From JBEKTW01 sp963727845 (lineage in GTDB: Bacteria > Bacteroidota > Ignavibacteria > UBA10030 > SZUA-254): DNA of 64,000 nucleotides. The stretch spans positions 1,116,001-1,180,000 of the forward strand of contig CAVSHI010000003.1 in NCBI GenBank assembly GCA_963727845.1, read 5' to 3'. Each line of letters begins with the position of its first letter. The first letter of the stretch is position 1. A program made the position numbers and the translations under genes. The notes under the pieces are model-generated. The model was not told where the DNA came from, made no database searches, and saw nothing but the letters and a program-made list of their open reading frames with translations. This document shows, piece after piece, positions 32,049-41,259 of this stretch.

Positions 32049-32924
32049 ATGGACACTACTGAGCTGCTAAAGAAAGTCCGCAAAATCGAGATCCGCACCA
32101 AAGGTCTGGTGAATCAGATCTTCTCGGGCGAGTACCACAGCGTCTTTAAAGGGCGTGGAATGGCGTTCAGCGAAGTACGCGAGTACCAGTTCGGGGACGA
32201 TATCCGCATGATCGACTGGAACGTGTCCGCCCGGTTCAATCATCCCTATATCAAAATCTTCGAGGAAGAGCGTGAACTCACCGTGATGCTGCTCGTGGAC
32301 GTTAGCGGTTCGGGAGAATTCGGCACCGTCCAGCAACTCAAACGGGACGTCGCGACGGAGCTGTGCGCCGTTCTTGCATTTTCCGCGCTCAAGAATAACG
32401 ATAAAGTCGGCGTGATTCTCTTCAGCGACGTTGTTGAGAAGTTCATACCGCCGAAGAAAGGCCGGACGCACATTCTTCGTATCGTCAGGGAGCTGCTGGA
32501 TTTCCAGCCCGTGCACCGTGAAACGAACATCACCGAAGGATTGCGCTATCTCACAAGCGCCATCAAGAAGAGGAGCATCGTATTTGTGATTTCGGATTTC
32601 CTCTCCGACGGGTACGATGACGCCCTGAAGATCGCGGCAAAGAAGCACGACCTCGTGGGAATTCATCTCTACGACCCGCGCGAAGCGGAACTTCCCTCCA
32701 GTGGACTCATGCGCGTGCTCGATGCCGAGACCCGTGAAGCGATCTGGGTGGACTCGGGCGACCGGATGGTGCGCGACGGTTATTCACGATGGTGGAAGCA
32801 GCAGCAGGAAGCGCGGCAGAAATTATTCCGCCGTACCGGCGTCGACGCGATCCAGATTCGTATCGACCAATCGTACATTCAACCCCTTGTTTCATTCTTC
32901 CGTTTGCGCGAAAAGAGATGGTGA
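32049..32924 (+). CDS. DUF58 protein with VWA-like domain
   Basis: A 291-residue cytoplasmic protein. It carries the DUF58 signature SVFKGRGMAFSEVREYQFGDDIRMIDWNVSAR near residue 32 and a VWA-like core with VDVSGSGEFG followed by ISDFLSDGYDD. DUF58 proteins are the constant partners of MoxR ATPases and may deliver the ATPase to the membrane Bat proteins. The start follows a degenerate repeat tract and has no clear Shine-Dalgarno sequence; the reading matches family length from this ATG. Downstream is the 21-bp tandem repeat array at 32933. Confidence 0.9.
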   Translation: MDTTELLKKVRKIEIRTKGLVNQIFSGEYHSVFKGRGMAFSEVREYQFGDDIRMIDWNVSARFNHPYIKIFEEERELTVMLLVDVSGSGEFGTVQQLKRDVATELCAVLAFSALKNNDKVGVILFSDVVEKFIPPKKGRTHILRIVRELLDFQPVHRETNITEGLRYLTSAIKKRSIVFVISDFLSDGYDDALKIAAKKHDLVGIHLYDPREAELPSSGLMRVLDAETREAIWVDSGDRMVRDGYSRWWKQQQEARQKLFRRTGVDAIQIRIDQSYIQPLVSFFRLREKRW

Positions 32925-32932
32925 GGAAAAGA

Positions 32933-33001
32933 GATTGATGATGGACGATGAAAGATTGATGATGGACGATGGAAGATTGAAGATGGAGGGTGGAGGATTG
33001 A
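32933..33001 (+). repeat. 21-bp tandem repeats that supply the start region of the next gene
   Basis: Three 21-nt units follow one another at 32933-32953, 32954-32974 and 32975-32995, each beginning GATTGATGATGGACGATG or a variant, plus a partial fourth (GATTG at 32996) that ends in the ATG at 33001. Units 1 and 2 differ at one position. The third unit contains GGGTGGAGG, an apt ribosome-binding sequence for ATG 33001. The period is a multiple of three, so all units read in the same frame (peptides RLMMDDE, RLMMDDG, RLKMEGG). Confidence 0.7.
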
Positions 33002-33981
33002 TGAATCTCCTTGCCGGTCGGTGGGCACTATGGGTAATCATGGCACTGATGTTTTTGGGTGCGAGTGGAGAGCTTTGTGGCCAGGAAGTCCGGGCAACGG
33101 CAAAGGTAGATTCGAACAACATCTTTATCGGCGATTGGCTCAAGCTCCATCTCGAGGTTGAGCATCCGGCGAACATCTCGGTTGCGTGGCCTCAACTCGC
33201 CGACTCGCTTCAAGGGTTTGAGGTCATTCAGCGCGGCGAACACTCAACGCAGCAATCCGGTCAAAACGTTCTGGAGTCTGCCGTTCTCACGATCACGGCC
33301 TACGACTCGGGAACGTTCATTGTGCCGCCACTTCCGTTTCAGTATGTAGTCCAGGGAGACACGACAAAGAAGCTCGCGGAAACATCTCCGATACTCGTTA
33401 CGGTCCATGGGATTCCGGTCGATACCACGAAGGACATCAGAGACATTAAGCCCCCACTGTCTCCTTCGATCACGTTTTCCGAAATTTTGCCGTATTTGAT
33501 CGGCACAGTGGTCCTCGGCGGTCTCGTGTGGTTACTCTATTATATTCGTCAGAAAAGAAAAATGGGTGAAAGCCTTCTGCCGGAGGCGCCGGCGAGGCCC
33601 GCGGGCGAGGTGGCGCTGGAAGCGCTCGGGGCGCTGGACGCCGAACGATTGTGGCAGCGTGGGAAAATTAAAGAATATCATTCGCAACTCACGGATATTG
33701 TCCGTGTGTACATTGAGCGACGGTTCGGCGTCATGGCGATGGAATTGACGAGCGATGAGGTGCTCTCGACCCAACAGATCAAGGATCTTGAAGGCGGAGC
33801 GAGAGAGAAATTACGGGAGATCCTTTTCCGGGCCGACCTTGTGAAGTTTGCCAAGTTTCAGCCGCCGGCCGGAGAGAACGAAGCGAGCATGGCCCGGGCT
33901 AATTCGTTTGTCGAGACTACCTGGCGGACAGCGGAGAAAGAGCCACAGGTGCAGCAAACTCCTGCGGAGGTGGAAGCATGA
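33001..33981 (+). CDS. BatD-like (short) membrane protein of the MoxR/Bat operon
   Basis: A 326-residue protein from ATG 33001, preceded by GGGTGGAGG. Signal/anchor region LLAGRWALWVIMALMFLGASGELCGQ, then a beta-rich extracytoplasmic region (VRATAKVDSNNIFIGDWLKLHLEVEHP ... ESAVLTITAYDSGTFIVPPLPFQYV). One membrane helix follows near residue 165 (ILPYLIGTVVLGGLVWLLYYIRQ), then a cytoplasmic helical tail. It resembles a shortened BatD, and a longer BatD is encoded at 37074. In-frame ATGs inside the tandem repeat (from 32938) could give longer forms. It lies between the DUF58 and batA genes and overlaps batA by 4 nt. Confidence 0.78.
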   Translation: MNLLAGRWALWVIMALMFLGASGELCGQEVRATAKVDSNNIFIGDWLKLHLEVEHPANISVAWPQLADSLQGFEVIQRGEHSTQQSGQNVLESAVLTITAYDSGTFIVPPLPFQYVVQGDTTKKLAETSPILVTVHGIPVDTTKDIRDIKPPLSPSITFSEILPYLIGTVVLGGLVWLLYYIRQKRKMGESLLPEAPARPAGEVALEALGALDAERLWQRGKIKEYHSQLTDIVRVYIERRFGVMAMELTSDEVLSTQQIKDLEGGAREKLREILFRADLVKFAKFQPPAGENEASMARANSFVETTWRTAEKEPQVQQTPAEVEA

Positions 33982-34970
33982 TGGGCATTCAGTTTGCGAA
34001 TCCCGAATATTTCCTGCTGCTCCTTCTTATTCCCGTCATGGTGTATTGGTACTGGAAGAAGAGCAAGCGGCAGATTGTGGAATTACAGGTGCCGACGCTG
34101 ACCGCCTTCCGATTTTCACCGCGAACATGGCGCCAGCGATTCCGGCACGTGCTGTTCGTTCTCCGCGTGCTTGCAGTGGTTTTCCTGACCACGGCACTCG
34201 CGCGGCCCCAGTCAACCTCCCGCGGTGAAAACGTGAGCACGGAAGGTATCGATATCGTTATCGCGAACGATATTTCGGGCAGTATGCTGGCCGAAGATCT
34301 TCATCCCAACAGGATCGAAGCCGCCAAAAATGTCGCGCTGGAATTCATCGACGGGCGTCCGAACGATAGGATCGGTCTCGTGATCTTTTCCGGTGAGAGT
34401 TTCACGCAATGTCCTTTGACACTTGACCACGCCGTTTTGAAAAACCTTCTCAAGGAAGTAAAGAGCGGAATGATCGAAGACGGAACGGCAATCGGCATGG
34501 GTCTTGCGACGGGCGTAAGCCGCCTGAAGGACAGCAAGGCGATCAGCCGCGTCATTATTTTACTTACTGACGGTGTGAACAATCGCGGCTTCATCGATCC
34601 ATTGACTGCGGCGGGAATCGCCCAGTCGTTTGGCGTCCGGGTGTACACTATCGGGGTCGGAGCGAACGGCATGGCTCCTTACCCGGTGCAAACGCCTTTC
34701 GGGATACAATATCAAAATATTCCCGCCGAGCTTGACGAGCCCTTGCTCCAGAAAATCGCCGAGGAAACCGGCGGCAAGTATTTTCGCGCTACGGACGAAC
34801 GCAAACTAAAAGCGATTTACGATGAAATTGACCATCTCGAGAGGACGAAGATTGAAGTGACGGAATTCCGGCGCCATAAAGAGGAATTCTACAGCGCGGC
34901 GATGTTCGCGGGATTGTTTCTGCTGCTGGAAGTGTTCTTATCACAGACGTTATTTCGGAAGATTCCATGA
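33978..34970 (+). CDS. batA: BatA, VWA-domain membrane protein
   Basis: A 330-residue protein: an N-terminal helix and a second helix near residue 60, a VWA domain with intact metal-ion site (Asp98, Ser100, Ser102 in NDISGSM), LLTDGVNNRGFIDP and IGVGANG, and a C-terminal helix (YSAAMFAGLFLLLEVFLSQTLF). Bat proteins are tied to stress or aerotolerance phenotypes in Bacteroides and to envelope integrity elsewhere. The start overlaps the preceding gene by 4 nt; it overlaps batB by 4 nt, indicating tight translational coupling. Confidence 0.92.
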   Translation: MMGIQFANPEYFLLLLLIPVMVYWYWKKSKRQIVELQVPTLTAFRFSPRTWRQRFRHVLFVLRVLAVVFLTTALARPQSTSRGENVSTEGIDIVIANDISGSMLAEDLHPNRIEAAKNVALEFIDGRPNDRIGLVIFSGESFTQCPLTLDHAVLKNLLKEVKSGMIEDGTAIGMGLATGVSRLKDSKAISRVIILLTDGVNNRGFIDPLTAAGIAQSFGVRVYTIGVGANGMAPYPVQTPFGIQYQNIPAELDEPLLQKIAEETGGKYFRATDERKLKAIYDEIDHLERTKIEVTEFRRHKEEFYSAAMFAGLFLLLEVFLSQTLFRKIP

Positions 34971-36037
34971 TCCGGTTTGCCCACTCGGAGTATCTTGTCG
35001 CGCTCGCGGTGCTCCCCGTTCTCGCCGTCCTCTATTTCTGGGCCCGAGGTTTGCGCCGCCGTGCAATGGAACGATTTGGAAATCGAGAGCTTCTCATGCA
35101 GCTTGTACCGACCGCCGGACGGCGCAAGGGGGCGATAAAATTCATTTTCGTTTTCATAGCGCTGGCATTTCTGGTGCTCGGAATCGCAAATCCGCAGATC
35201 GGAAGCAAGCTCGAGGAAGTCAAACGGGAAGGCGTCGACCTCTTTGTCGCACTCGACGTTTCCAACAGCATGAAAGCCGAGGACATTAAGCCGAGCCGGC
35301 TGGAAGCCGCGAAGCGCGAAATCTCGCTCCTCCTCGACAAACTGCAAAATGACAGGATCGGCCTGATTGTCTTTGCCGGTGACAGCTACCTCCAGCTTCC
35401 GCTGACGATGGATTACAGCGCCGCACGGTTGTTCATCAGCACCATTGATGTCGATGTCGTTCCCGTTCCCGGAACCGCCATCGGCTCGGCGATCAAGCTT
35501 GCGATGAAGTCCTTCGTGCAGGGAGAAAAGAAGCACAAAGCGCTCGTCATCATCACGGACGGCGAGAATCATGAAGACGACGCTGTCGCTGCGGCGAAGG
35601 ATGCGGCCGCGGAGGGAATCGTTGTCCATACGATCGGCATGGGCCTTCCGGAAGGGGCGCCGATCCCGCTGTATCAGAATAACGTTCAGGTCGGTTTCAT
35701 GAAGGATAACGAGGGAAACACGGTTATCACCAAACTGGATGAGGCCGCCCTGCAGCAAATTGCCGAGGCCGGCGGGGGAAAGTTCGTCCGTGCCTCGAAC
35801 CAGGTGAACGAGCTGGATGCCTTATTCAAAGAGATTCAAGGCATGGAAAAGAAAGAATTCGGCGCAAAGGTTTTTACAGAATATGAAGACCGGTTTCAAT
35901 TCGTCCTCGCGCTCGCGCTCATCCTGCTTGTCGGTGAATTCTTTATATCTGAGCGGAAAAACCGTTGGTTCGAAAAAATGAAATCGATAGTCGCAAAGCC
36001 ATTCAACATTCGTCAAGAACCTCCGGCGGAGTCATGA
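34967..36037 (+). CDS. batB: BatB, VWA-domain membrane protein
   Basis: A 356-residue BatA paralogue: two N-terminal helices, VWA metal site Asp97, Ser99, Ser101 in LDVSNSM, DRIGLIVFAGDSYLQLPLTMDYSAARL, ITDGENHEDDAVAAA and IGMGLPEGAPIP, and a C-terminal anchor (FVLALALILLVGEFFISE). The start overlaps the batA stop by 4 nt and its own stop overlaps the batC start. BatA and BatB are thought to associate in the membrane. Confidence 0.92.
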   Translation: MIRFAHSEYLVALAVLPVLAVLYFWARGLRRRAMERFGNRELLMQLVPTAGRRKGAIKFIFVFIALAFLVLGIANPQIGSKLEEVKREGVDLFVALDVSNSMKAEDIKPSRLEAAKREISLLLDKLQNDRIGLIVFAGDSYLQLPLTMDYSAARLFISTIDVDVVPVPGTAIGSAIKLAMKSFVQGEKKHKALVIITDGENHEDDAVAAAKDAAAEGIVVHTIGMGLPEGAPIPLYQNNVQVGFMKDNEGNTVITKLDEAALQQIAEAGGGKFVRASNQVNELDALFKEIQGMEKKEFGAKVFTEYEDRFQFVLALALILLVGEFFISERKNRWFEKMKSIVAKPFNIRQEPPAES

Positions 36038-36750
36038 AGCACATCAAACGAATAGTATTCCCGCTGGCTCTTGTCTTCGCCTGGAGCATCGGTTTACGGG
36101 CGCAGTCGGATCGCTCCCTCATCCGCGACGGAAATCGTTCCTACAAGGACAACAAATTCTCCGATGCGGAGGTGGATTATCGCAAGGCGCTCGAGAAGAA
36201 CAAGGAATCGCACGAAGGCGTCTACAATCTCGGCGACGCGCTCTATAAGCAGGATCGATTCGGCGAGGCGGCGGAGCAGTACCGCGGAGCGTCGGCGAAG
36301 AACACCGACAGCGATGCGAAAGCACACGCGCTCTACAACCTTGGGAACGCGCTGCTGAAGGGCAAGCAACTGCAGGAAAGCATCAACGCCTATAAAGAAT
36401 CTTTGAAGCTGAAGCCCGGCGATGAGGATACAAAATATAATTATGAATACGCACGGGCGCTGTTGCAGCAGCAAAAACAAAATCAGCAGCAAAACAAGGA
36501 CCAGAAGAAAGACGATAAACAGAAGCAGGATCAACAGAAACAGGATCAGAAGAAGCAAGATCAACAGAAACAGCAGGATCAGCAAAAGCAACAGCAAGAC
36601 CAGCAGAAGCAGGCACAACAGAAAAAGCAGCAAATTTCAAAGCAAGATGCAGAACGCATTCTCGAAGCGTTGAAGAACGACGAGAAGGATGTTGAAAAGA
36701 AACTACACAAGAAAGTCCCGGCACGAATCAAAGTTGAAAAGGACTGGTAA
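36034..36750 (+). CDS. batC: BatC-like TPR protein with Gln/Lys-rich tail
   Basis: A 238-residue protein from ATG 36034, which overlaps the batB stop as ATGA and begins a signal peptide (MKHIKRIVFPLALVFAWSIGLRAQS). Two to three TPR units follow (residues ~28-140; SYKDNKFSDAEVDYRKAL, HALYNLGNALLKGKQLQESINAYKESLKLKPGDED). Residues ~145-200 are almost only Gln, Lys and Asp (QQKQDQQKQ type). A short helical C-terminus ends in a basic cluster. The tail is probably disordered and its codons (CAG/CAA/AAG) are prone to length change. TPRs would bind BatA/BatB or the cell wall. Confidence 0.88.
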   Translation: MKHIKRIVFPLALVFAWSIGLRAQSDRSLIRDGNRSYKDNKFSDAEVDYRKALEKNKESHEGVYNLGDALYKQDRFGEAAEQYRGASAKNTDSDAKAHALYNLGNALLKGKQLQESINAYKESLKLKPGDEDTKYNYEYARALLQQQKQNQQQNKDQKKDDKQKQDQQKQDQKKQDQQKQQDQQKQQQDQQKQAQQKKQQISKQDAERILEALKNDEKDVEKKLHKKVPARIKVEKDW

Positions 36751-37073
36751 GGAAGTCGGTGGGGGAAACGGAGAAGGGGTGAAAGGGAGAGAAGGGAGAT
36801 AGGACGTAGGTGATAGAAGAGGAAAGCAAGAAGTCAGAAAAAAGGAAGTAGTTGAAATTTTGAGAAAATTGAGATGTTGAGAAAGACAGGTAATTGCATT
36901 GTTGAGATTGTGAGACGCAAGAAGCCAATAGCTAAAGGCCAAGAGCCAATCGCCCAAAGCCGTTAGCCATTGGAAATTAGCTGTTGGCTAGAAACTGCCC
37001 GCAATGAATAATGACCAATGACGAATGACCAAGAACCAAGAACGAAGTACGAAGAACTAACAACTAACAACCA
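36751..37073. repeat. 323-nt purine-rich degenerate tract between batC and batD
   Basis: No gene seen. 36751-36830 reiterates GGAG/GGGAGA words and is roughly the complement of the pyrimidine tract at 30641-30714. 36930-37073 reiterates AGCCAATAG, ATGACCAATGACGAATG and GAAGAACTAAC words up to the batD start. In a tight operon such a spacer is unusual; batD may need its own promoter here or be read through. Confidence 0.55.
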
Positions 37074-38924
37074 ATGACCATACACCAGCCCACTCGCTAC
37101 GCACGCATACTACCGGTGCTCTGGATTCTCGCACTCGTAGTGTCCGGGGTTACAAACTTGACGGCACAGGACGTATCGTTTACGGCGTCTGTCGACAAGA
37201 CCCAGGTGGCGGTAGGAGAACAGCTGGAGGTTACTTTCGCACTGAACGGATCCTCCGGCGGTGCCAATTTTCACTCTCCGGCATTTAATGACTTTACCGT
37301 TCTCTCGGGTCCAAACCAGTCGACAAGCATGCAATTCATCAACGGCTCGATGTCTGCATCCGTCTCGTACAGCTATGTCCTCCAGCCCCTGCGTGATGGA
37401 AAATTCACGATCGGTGCGGCGTCGATCGAGGCCGGCGGGAAGCAGCTTCAATCGCAACCGGTCGCCATTACGGTGACGAAGGGCGCTCCCCAGCCGAAGC
37501 AGCAGGCGCAACAGTCGCAGTCGACGGATATTGACCGGCAAATTGGCGATAATCTTTTCCTCAAGGTGACCGTCGACAGGTCGCGGGTCTACCAGGGGGA
37601 GCAAATTACTGCAACATACAAGATTTACACACGTGTCAACATATCCAGTTACAACGTCGACAAAGTCCCGGGGCTGACGGGTTTCTGGAGCGAAGATCTT
37701 GATATCCCCAAACAGATCCAGCTGACAAATGAAACAATCGGGGGCAAGCAATACCGTGTCGGCATTCTGAAGAAAGCCGCGCTCTTCCCGCAGCGCAGCG
37801 GAACGCTTGAGCTCGACCCGATGGAAGCCGAGTGCGTCGTGCAGGTCCAGACGCGCAGCCGTTCAAACAATTTGTTCGACCAGTTCTTCAACGACCCGTT
37901 CTTCGGCAATGTTACCAACGTGAATCACAAGGTCCGCAGCGAGCCGCTGAAAGTTACTGTTGTGCCGCTGCCGGGCGAAAATATTCCGGCAGGTTTCAGC
38001 GGTGCAGTGGGGTCGTACTCCATGGAGGCGTGGGTCGACAAACGGCAAACGAAAACGAACGAAGCGGCTACGCTCAAGGTAAAAATCACTGGCCACGGCA
38101 ACCTTAAGCTTATTGAACCCCCTGCGATTAACGTTCCACCGGACTTTGACCGGTATGACCCCAAGATATCGGATAACATTACCAATCAGGGAGACCTCAT
38201 TTCCGGCAGTCGCACATTTGAATACCTGATTATCCCGCGTCACCCGGGAGAACAGAAAATCCCCTCATTCCCGTTCACCTTTTTTGATGCAACAAAGAAA
38301 TCCTACGTCACCTTGATGAGTCCGGAATTCGAGTTGAGTGTCGAACAGGGGTCAGAGCTTCTCTCTGCTTCGGCTGCTGGTATCAGCAAGGAAGACGTGA
38401 AATTGCTGGGTGAAGATATCCGTTTCATAAAGAGTGAGAACATGTCTCTCCACCGAAAGGGAGAACAGCTGGTCGGTTCCCCGGCATTCTATGTGGCATC
38501 AGTCAGCCCCATCATCGCGTTCATCGGTTTTGTACTCTATGCCCGGCGGCGTGAAAAGGTCCTGGGAGACGTCAGGACGCTGCGGAACCGCAGGGCGAGG
38601 AAGGTTGCGCAGCGGCGCCTGGCCGAGGCAAAGAAGTTTCTTGCGGCAAGAAAGAGGGAAGAATTCTATACGGAGGTATCCCGCGCGTTGTGGGGTTTCG
38701 TCGGCGACAAGCTGGGACTGCCGCCCGCCGAATTGTCGCTCGACGTGGTGCGCACAACCCTTGAGACCCGTGGAGTTTTCCCGGAGGTCATTTTGAAATT
38801 TTCCGCGACGATCGAACAGTGTGAATTCGCTCGGTTCGCCCCGTCCTCAGAATCAACGCAGATGGACAGCGTGTACAGTGAGTCCGTTGTTCTTATCGCG
38901 ACCATCGAGGAGCAAATAAAATGA
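37074..38924 (+). CDS. batD: BatD, beta-rich membrane protein (oxygen-tolerance family)
   Basis: A 616-residue protein. A signal region (LPVLWILALVVSGVTNLTAQ) precedes the BatD module FTASVDKTQVAVGEQLEVTFALNGSSGG, further repeated immunoglobulin-like domains (DRSRVYQGEQITATYKIYT), and PVAITVTKG. A membrane helix near residue 475 (YVASVSPIIAFIGFVLYARRR) is followed by a cytoplasmic tail ending in a conserved helical stretch (EEFYTEVSRALWGFVGDKLGLPP). Typical length for BatD. It overlaps batE by 4 nt and closes the operon with it. The ATG follows directly after degenerate DNA with no good ribosome site. Confidence 0.9.
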   Translation: MTIHQPTRYARILPVLWILALVVSGVTNLTAQDVSFTASVDKTQVAVGEQLEVTFALNGSSGGANFHSPAFNDFTVLSGPNQSTSMQFINGSMSASVSYSYVLQPLRDGKFTIGAASIEAGGKQLQSQPVAITVTKGAPQPKQQAQQSQSTDIDRQIGDNLFLKVTVDRSRVYQGEQITATYKIYTRVNISSYNVDKVPGLTGFWSEDLDIPKQIQLTNETIGGKQYRVGILKKAALFPQRSGTLELDPMEAECVVQVQTRSRSNNLFDQFFNDPFFGNVTNVNHKVRSEPLKVTVVPLPGENIPAGFSGAVGSYSMEAWVDKRQTKTNEAATLKVKITGHGNLKLIEPPAINVPPDFDRYDPKISDNITNQGDLISGSRTFEYLIIPRHPGEQKIPSFPFTFFDATKKSYVTLMSPEFELSVEQGSELLSASAAGISKEDVKLLGEDIRFIKSENMSLHRKGEQLVGSPAFYVASVSPIIAFIGFVLYARRREKVLGDVRTLRNRRARKVAQRRLAEAKKFLAARKREEFYTEVSRALWGFVGDKLGLPPAELSLDVVRTTLETRGVFPEVILKFSATIEQCEFARFAPSSESTQMDSVYSESVVLIATIEEQIK

Positions 38925-39676
38925 GAATGCGTGTCCTCCTCGTCCTCGTTGTACTGCTTGTGCAGAGCTCTTTTGCCGATGAGGCCGCGCTTCAGCTCGA
39001 GCAGGCGAATCAATTGTACCGCGGAGGTGATTTTCAGAAAGCAGCGGTGATGTATGAACAGATCGTGAAGAATGGATATGAAAGCGCACCCCTGTATTAC
39101 AATCTTGGCAACGCTTACTTCAAACTTCATAATATTCCGGCGTCGATCCTGAACTATGAACGCGCGAAACGCCTTGCTCCGCGGGATGAGGACATTGCCT
39201 ATAACCTGCGCCTGTGCAACCTCCGCGTTGTCGACAAGATTGAGGCGATTCCGGCGCTCTTCTTTGTGGAATGGTGGCATGGTCTCATGAACCTGATGTC
39301 GTCCGATAGCTGGGCAATGCTCGGTATCGCGATGCTCTGGTGTACGGTTATCTGCGGTGCGGTGTTTTTGATTTCCCGGTCTCTTCTCCTCCGCCGCAGC
39401 ATGTTTCCCCTTGCGGTTATGTGTCTGATCGCCGCCCTCTTTTCGTTCGTCGGCATGATGCAGCGTTCGCACATCGAGCAAACCGATCAGCAAGCCATCG
39501 TTTTCTCCCAGACGGTATCGGTCAAGAGCGCTCCCGATGTTCAAAGCACGGATCTGTTCGTGTTGCATGAAGGGGTGAAAGTAGAGCTGATGGACAATGT
39601 TTCGAGCTGGCGGAAGATCCGGCTTGCCGACGGCAAAATCGGATGGATCCCCACCGACGCGTTACAGACTATATAA
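38921..39676 (+). CDS. batE: BatE, TPR and SH3 membrane protein
   Basis: A 251-residue protein. A signal segment (MRMRVLLVLVVLLVQSSFADE) precedes TPR units (LEQANQLYRGGDFQKAAVMYEQIVKNG, APLYYNLGNAYFKLHNIPASILNYERAKRLAP). Two membrane helices lie around residues 120-175, and a C-terminal bacterial SH3 domain follows (VSVKSAPDVQSTDLFVLHEGVKVELMDNVSSWRKIRLADGKIGWIPTDAL). This is the standard BatE layout. It is the last gene of the operon; no hairpin terminator was found in the 105 nt after its stop. Confidence 0.9.
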   Translation: MRMRVLLVLVVLLVQSSFADEAALQLEQANQLYRGGDFQKAAVMYEQIVKNGYESAPLYYNLGNAYFKLHNIPASILNYERAKRLAPRDEDIAYNLRLCNLRVVDKIEAIPALFFVEWWHGLMNLMSSDSWAMLGIAMLWCTVICGAVFLISRSLLLRRSMFPLAVMCLIAALFSFVGMMQRSHIEQTDQQAIVFSQTVSVKSAPDVQSTDLFVLHEGVKVELMDNVSSWRKIRLADGKIGWIPTDALQTI

Positions 39677-39704
39677 ACTGTCAGTTGACCAAAGGATAAC
39701 CTTG

Positions 39705-39733
39705 TTGGGAGACGTTGCTCTTTTTGTTATGAT
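39705..39733 (+). promoter_or_regulatory. sigma-70-like promoter upstream of a glycoside-hydrolase-like gene
   Basis: TTGGGA (39705-39710) and TATGAT (39728-39733) are 17 nt apart, placing a start near 39740, about 40 nt before the ATG at 39782. This supports the shorter of two possible starts. Confidence 0.4.
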
Positions 39734-39781
39734 GCTCTGGCCTTTTGCGTGGCAATTTTGTATCACAATGAGACTGAACCG

Positions 39782-41259
39782 ATGATACTTACCGCCATCG
39801 AATGCTGCCGATCCCATATCGTTCTTCCCATCGTAGGCTTCGTCATATTGCTGATGACGTCAGCCGTTTGGGGTCAGACAGGATGGGACCAATACTATGG
39901 AGATAGTTATGTCGCCAAAACAAGGGACTGCCGGGACATTTCGAACTTTTTCATTCTTGAAGGTCCCGGCAATGAAAATCCCGGGAACTGGATGGGACTG
40001 GCTAATCCAAACATTCCCGACAATATAAAAGACTATATCGCCCGTCAATTCAAGTATGTTCTTTTCGATCAGGAGTCATTTGCCGTTCGCAGTGGTCGGG
40101 GATCGCCTGTCGTTTCGATGATGCCTCCGATGTACCACAGCGAGGCAAGGGCGCTCATGAACCGTAATCCGGATCTGATTGTCTTTCCGTACTTCAGCTT
40201 CACCCTCGGCAGGAATGACTTTCCCTGGATGCGGAGCATCGACACGACGTGGATTCTCCATGAAAAAGTTAACCCATCAGCCCGCATCAAAGCAGGAGAC
40301 CCTGGGTATTTTTTGATGGATATTCGCAGCGCCGGTTGGAGAAACTACTTTGTGAGCTACATCCGCGACACTGTTTCGCACTATGGCTATCGCGGAGTAT
40401 TTCTTGACAATATGACACACTACCCCTTCATCCAGGCGGCGGATACCACACAACTTCCAGCCGGCGCTTTCGGCGGGTGGCAACATCATTTGATTGATTT
40501 TCTGAATACGCTCAGAGCAGAGTTAGACCCATCGGTGAAAGTGGTCTGCAACAGCCTTGGCATTGATGGTACAGCGCCGAATGCGATACCGCTCTTCGGT
40601 CCGGACCATGGCAAAAACCTGATGCCATATGTCAATGGCGGCGCGCAGATAGAAGAGTTTCATGGAACTGCATGGAAAGCCCCGCTGGATTCGATACTTT
40701 CCATCATGAAATACCTGAGAGACAGCAGCAAGGTTTTCCTGGCTGCAACCCATTATTATCGGGGAGGAATGCCCTGCTTTCGCAGCAATTCAACCTCGAG
40801 CCGTCCGGACCCCGCGGATGGATCGACGATGCCACACGCCCTCCGCACTCAACGTTTTACCGGATGCAGATGTCGTATCTCGCTCGCTATCTCCTGGTCA
40901 CCGCAGGAACGAATGCGCCGCCATTCGGGTATTCTTTCCAACCGGGAGTTACGCTGTACGAATACATACCATACTACAAGCCGTGGGACGAACAACTTGG
41001 TGCGCCGCTGGCTACAGATTTTGAAGACCGGGGGACATACTATGAACGGGATTTCGACAATGCCGTCGTGTATGTGAACAAAAGCGAAGCGTTGCCGCAA
41101 ACCGTTGCCGTCCCAGAAGGCGGCAAGTGGTACTGGTACCCCTATTACGGTTCAGTAGGAAACAGTAATGTCATTGGCGCGGCGATAACTTCCCCCACGA
41201 TTGAGCTTAATCCAATGGAAGGCATTGTGCTGTTTCGGAAACTGCTTGTCGGTCAATAA
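39782..41259 (+). pseudogene. secreted glycoside-hydrolase-like (GHL15-type) protein with an internal frameshift
   Basis: Two overlapping frames encode one protein. The first reads from ATG 39782 through a signal peptide (IVLPIVGFVILLMTSAVWGQ) and a TIM-barrel-like body with YGYRGVFLDNMTHYPFIQA and VKVVCNSLGIDG. The frame then changes near 40755-40770, where HYYRGG should continue as NALLSQQFNLEPSGPRGWIDD in the other plus frame, ending at 41259. The change equals one missing base and lies by a GGGG run, so a sequencing/assembly error or a recent frameshift are both possible. The body resembles putative hypothetical glycoside hydrolases that act on polysaccharide; it sits beside the polysaccharide locus. 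An in-frame ATG at 39749 is less likely. Confidence 0.65.

Noticed and set aside
32933..33001. CRISPR-like array
   Set aside because: Units are directly adjacent 21-mers without spacers, and no cas genes are present.
36094..36633. Leucine-rich 179-residue frame opposite batC
   Set aside because: It is the reverse reading of the Gln/Lys-rich repeats; Leu/Ile runs are what CAG and AAG repeats give in reverse.
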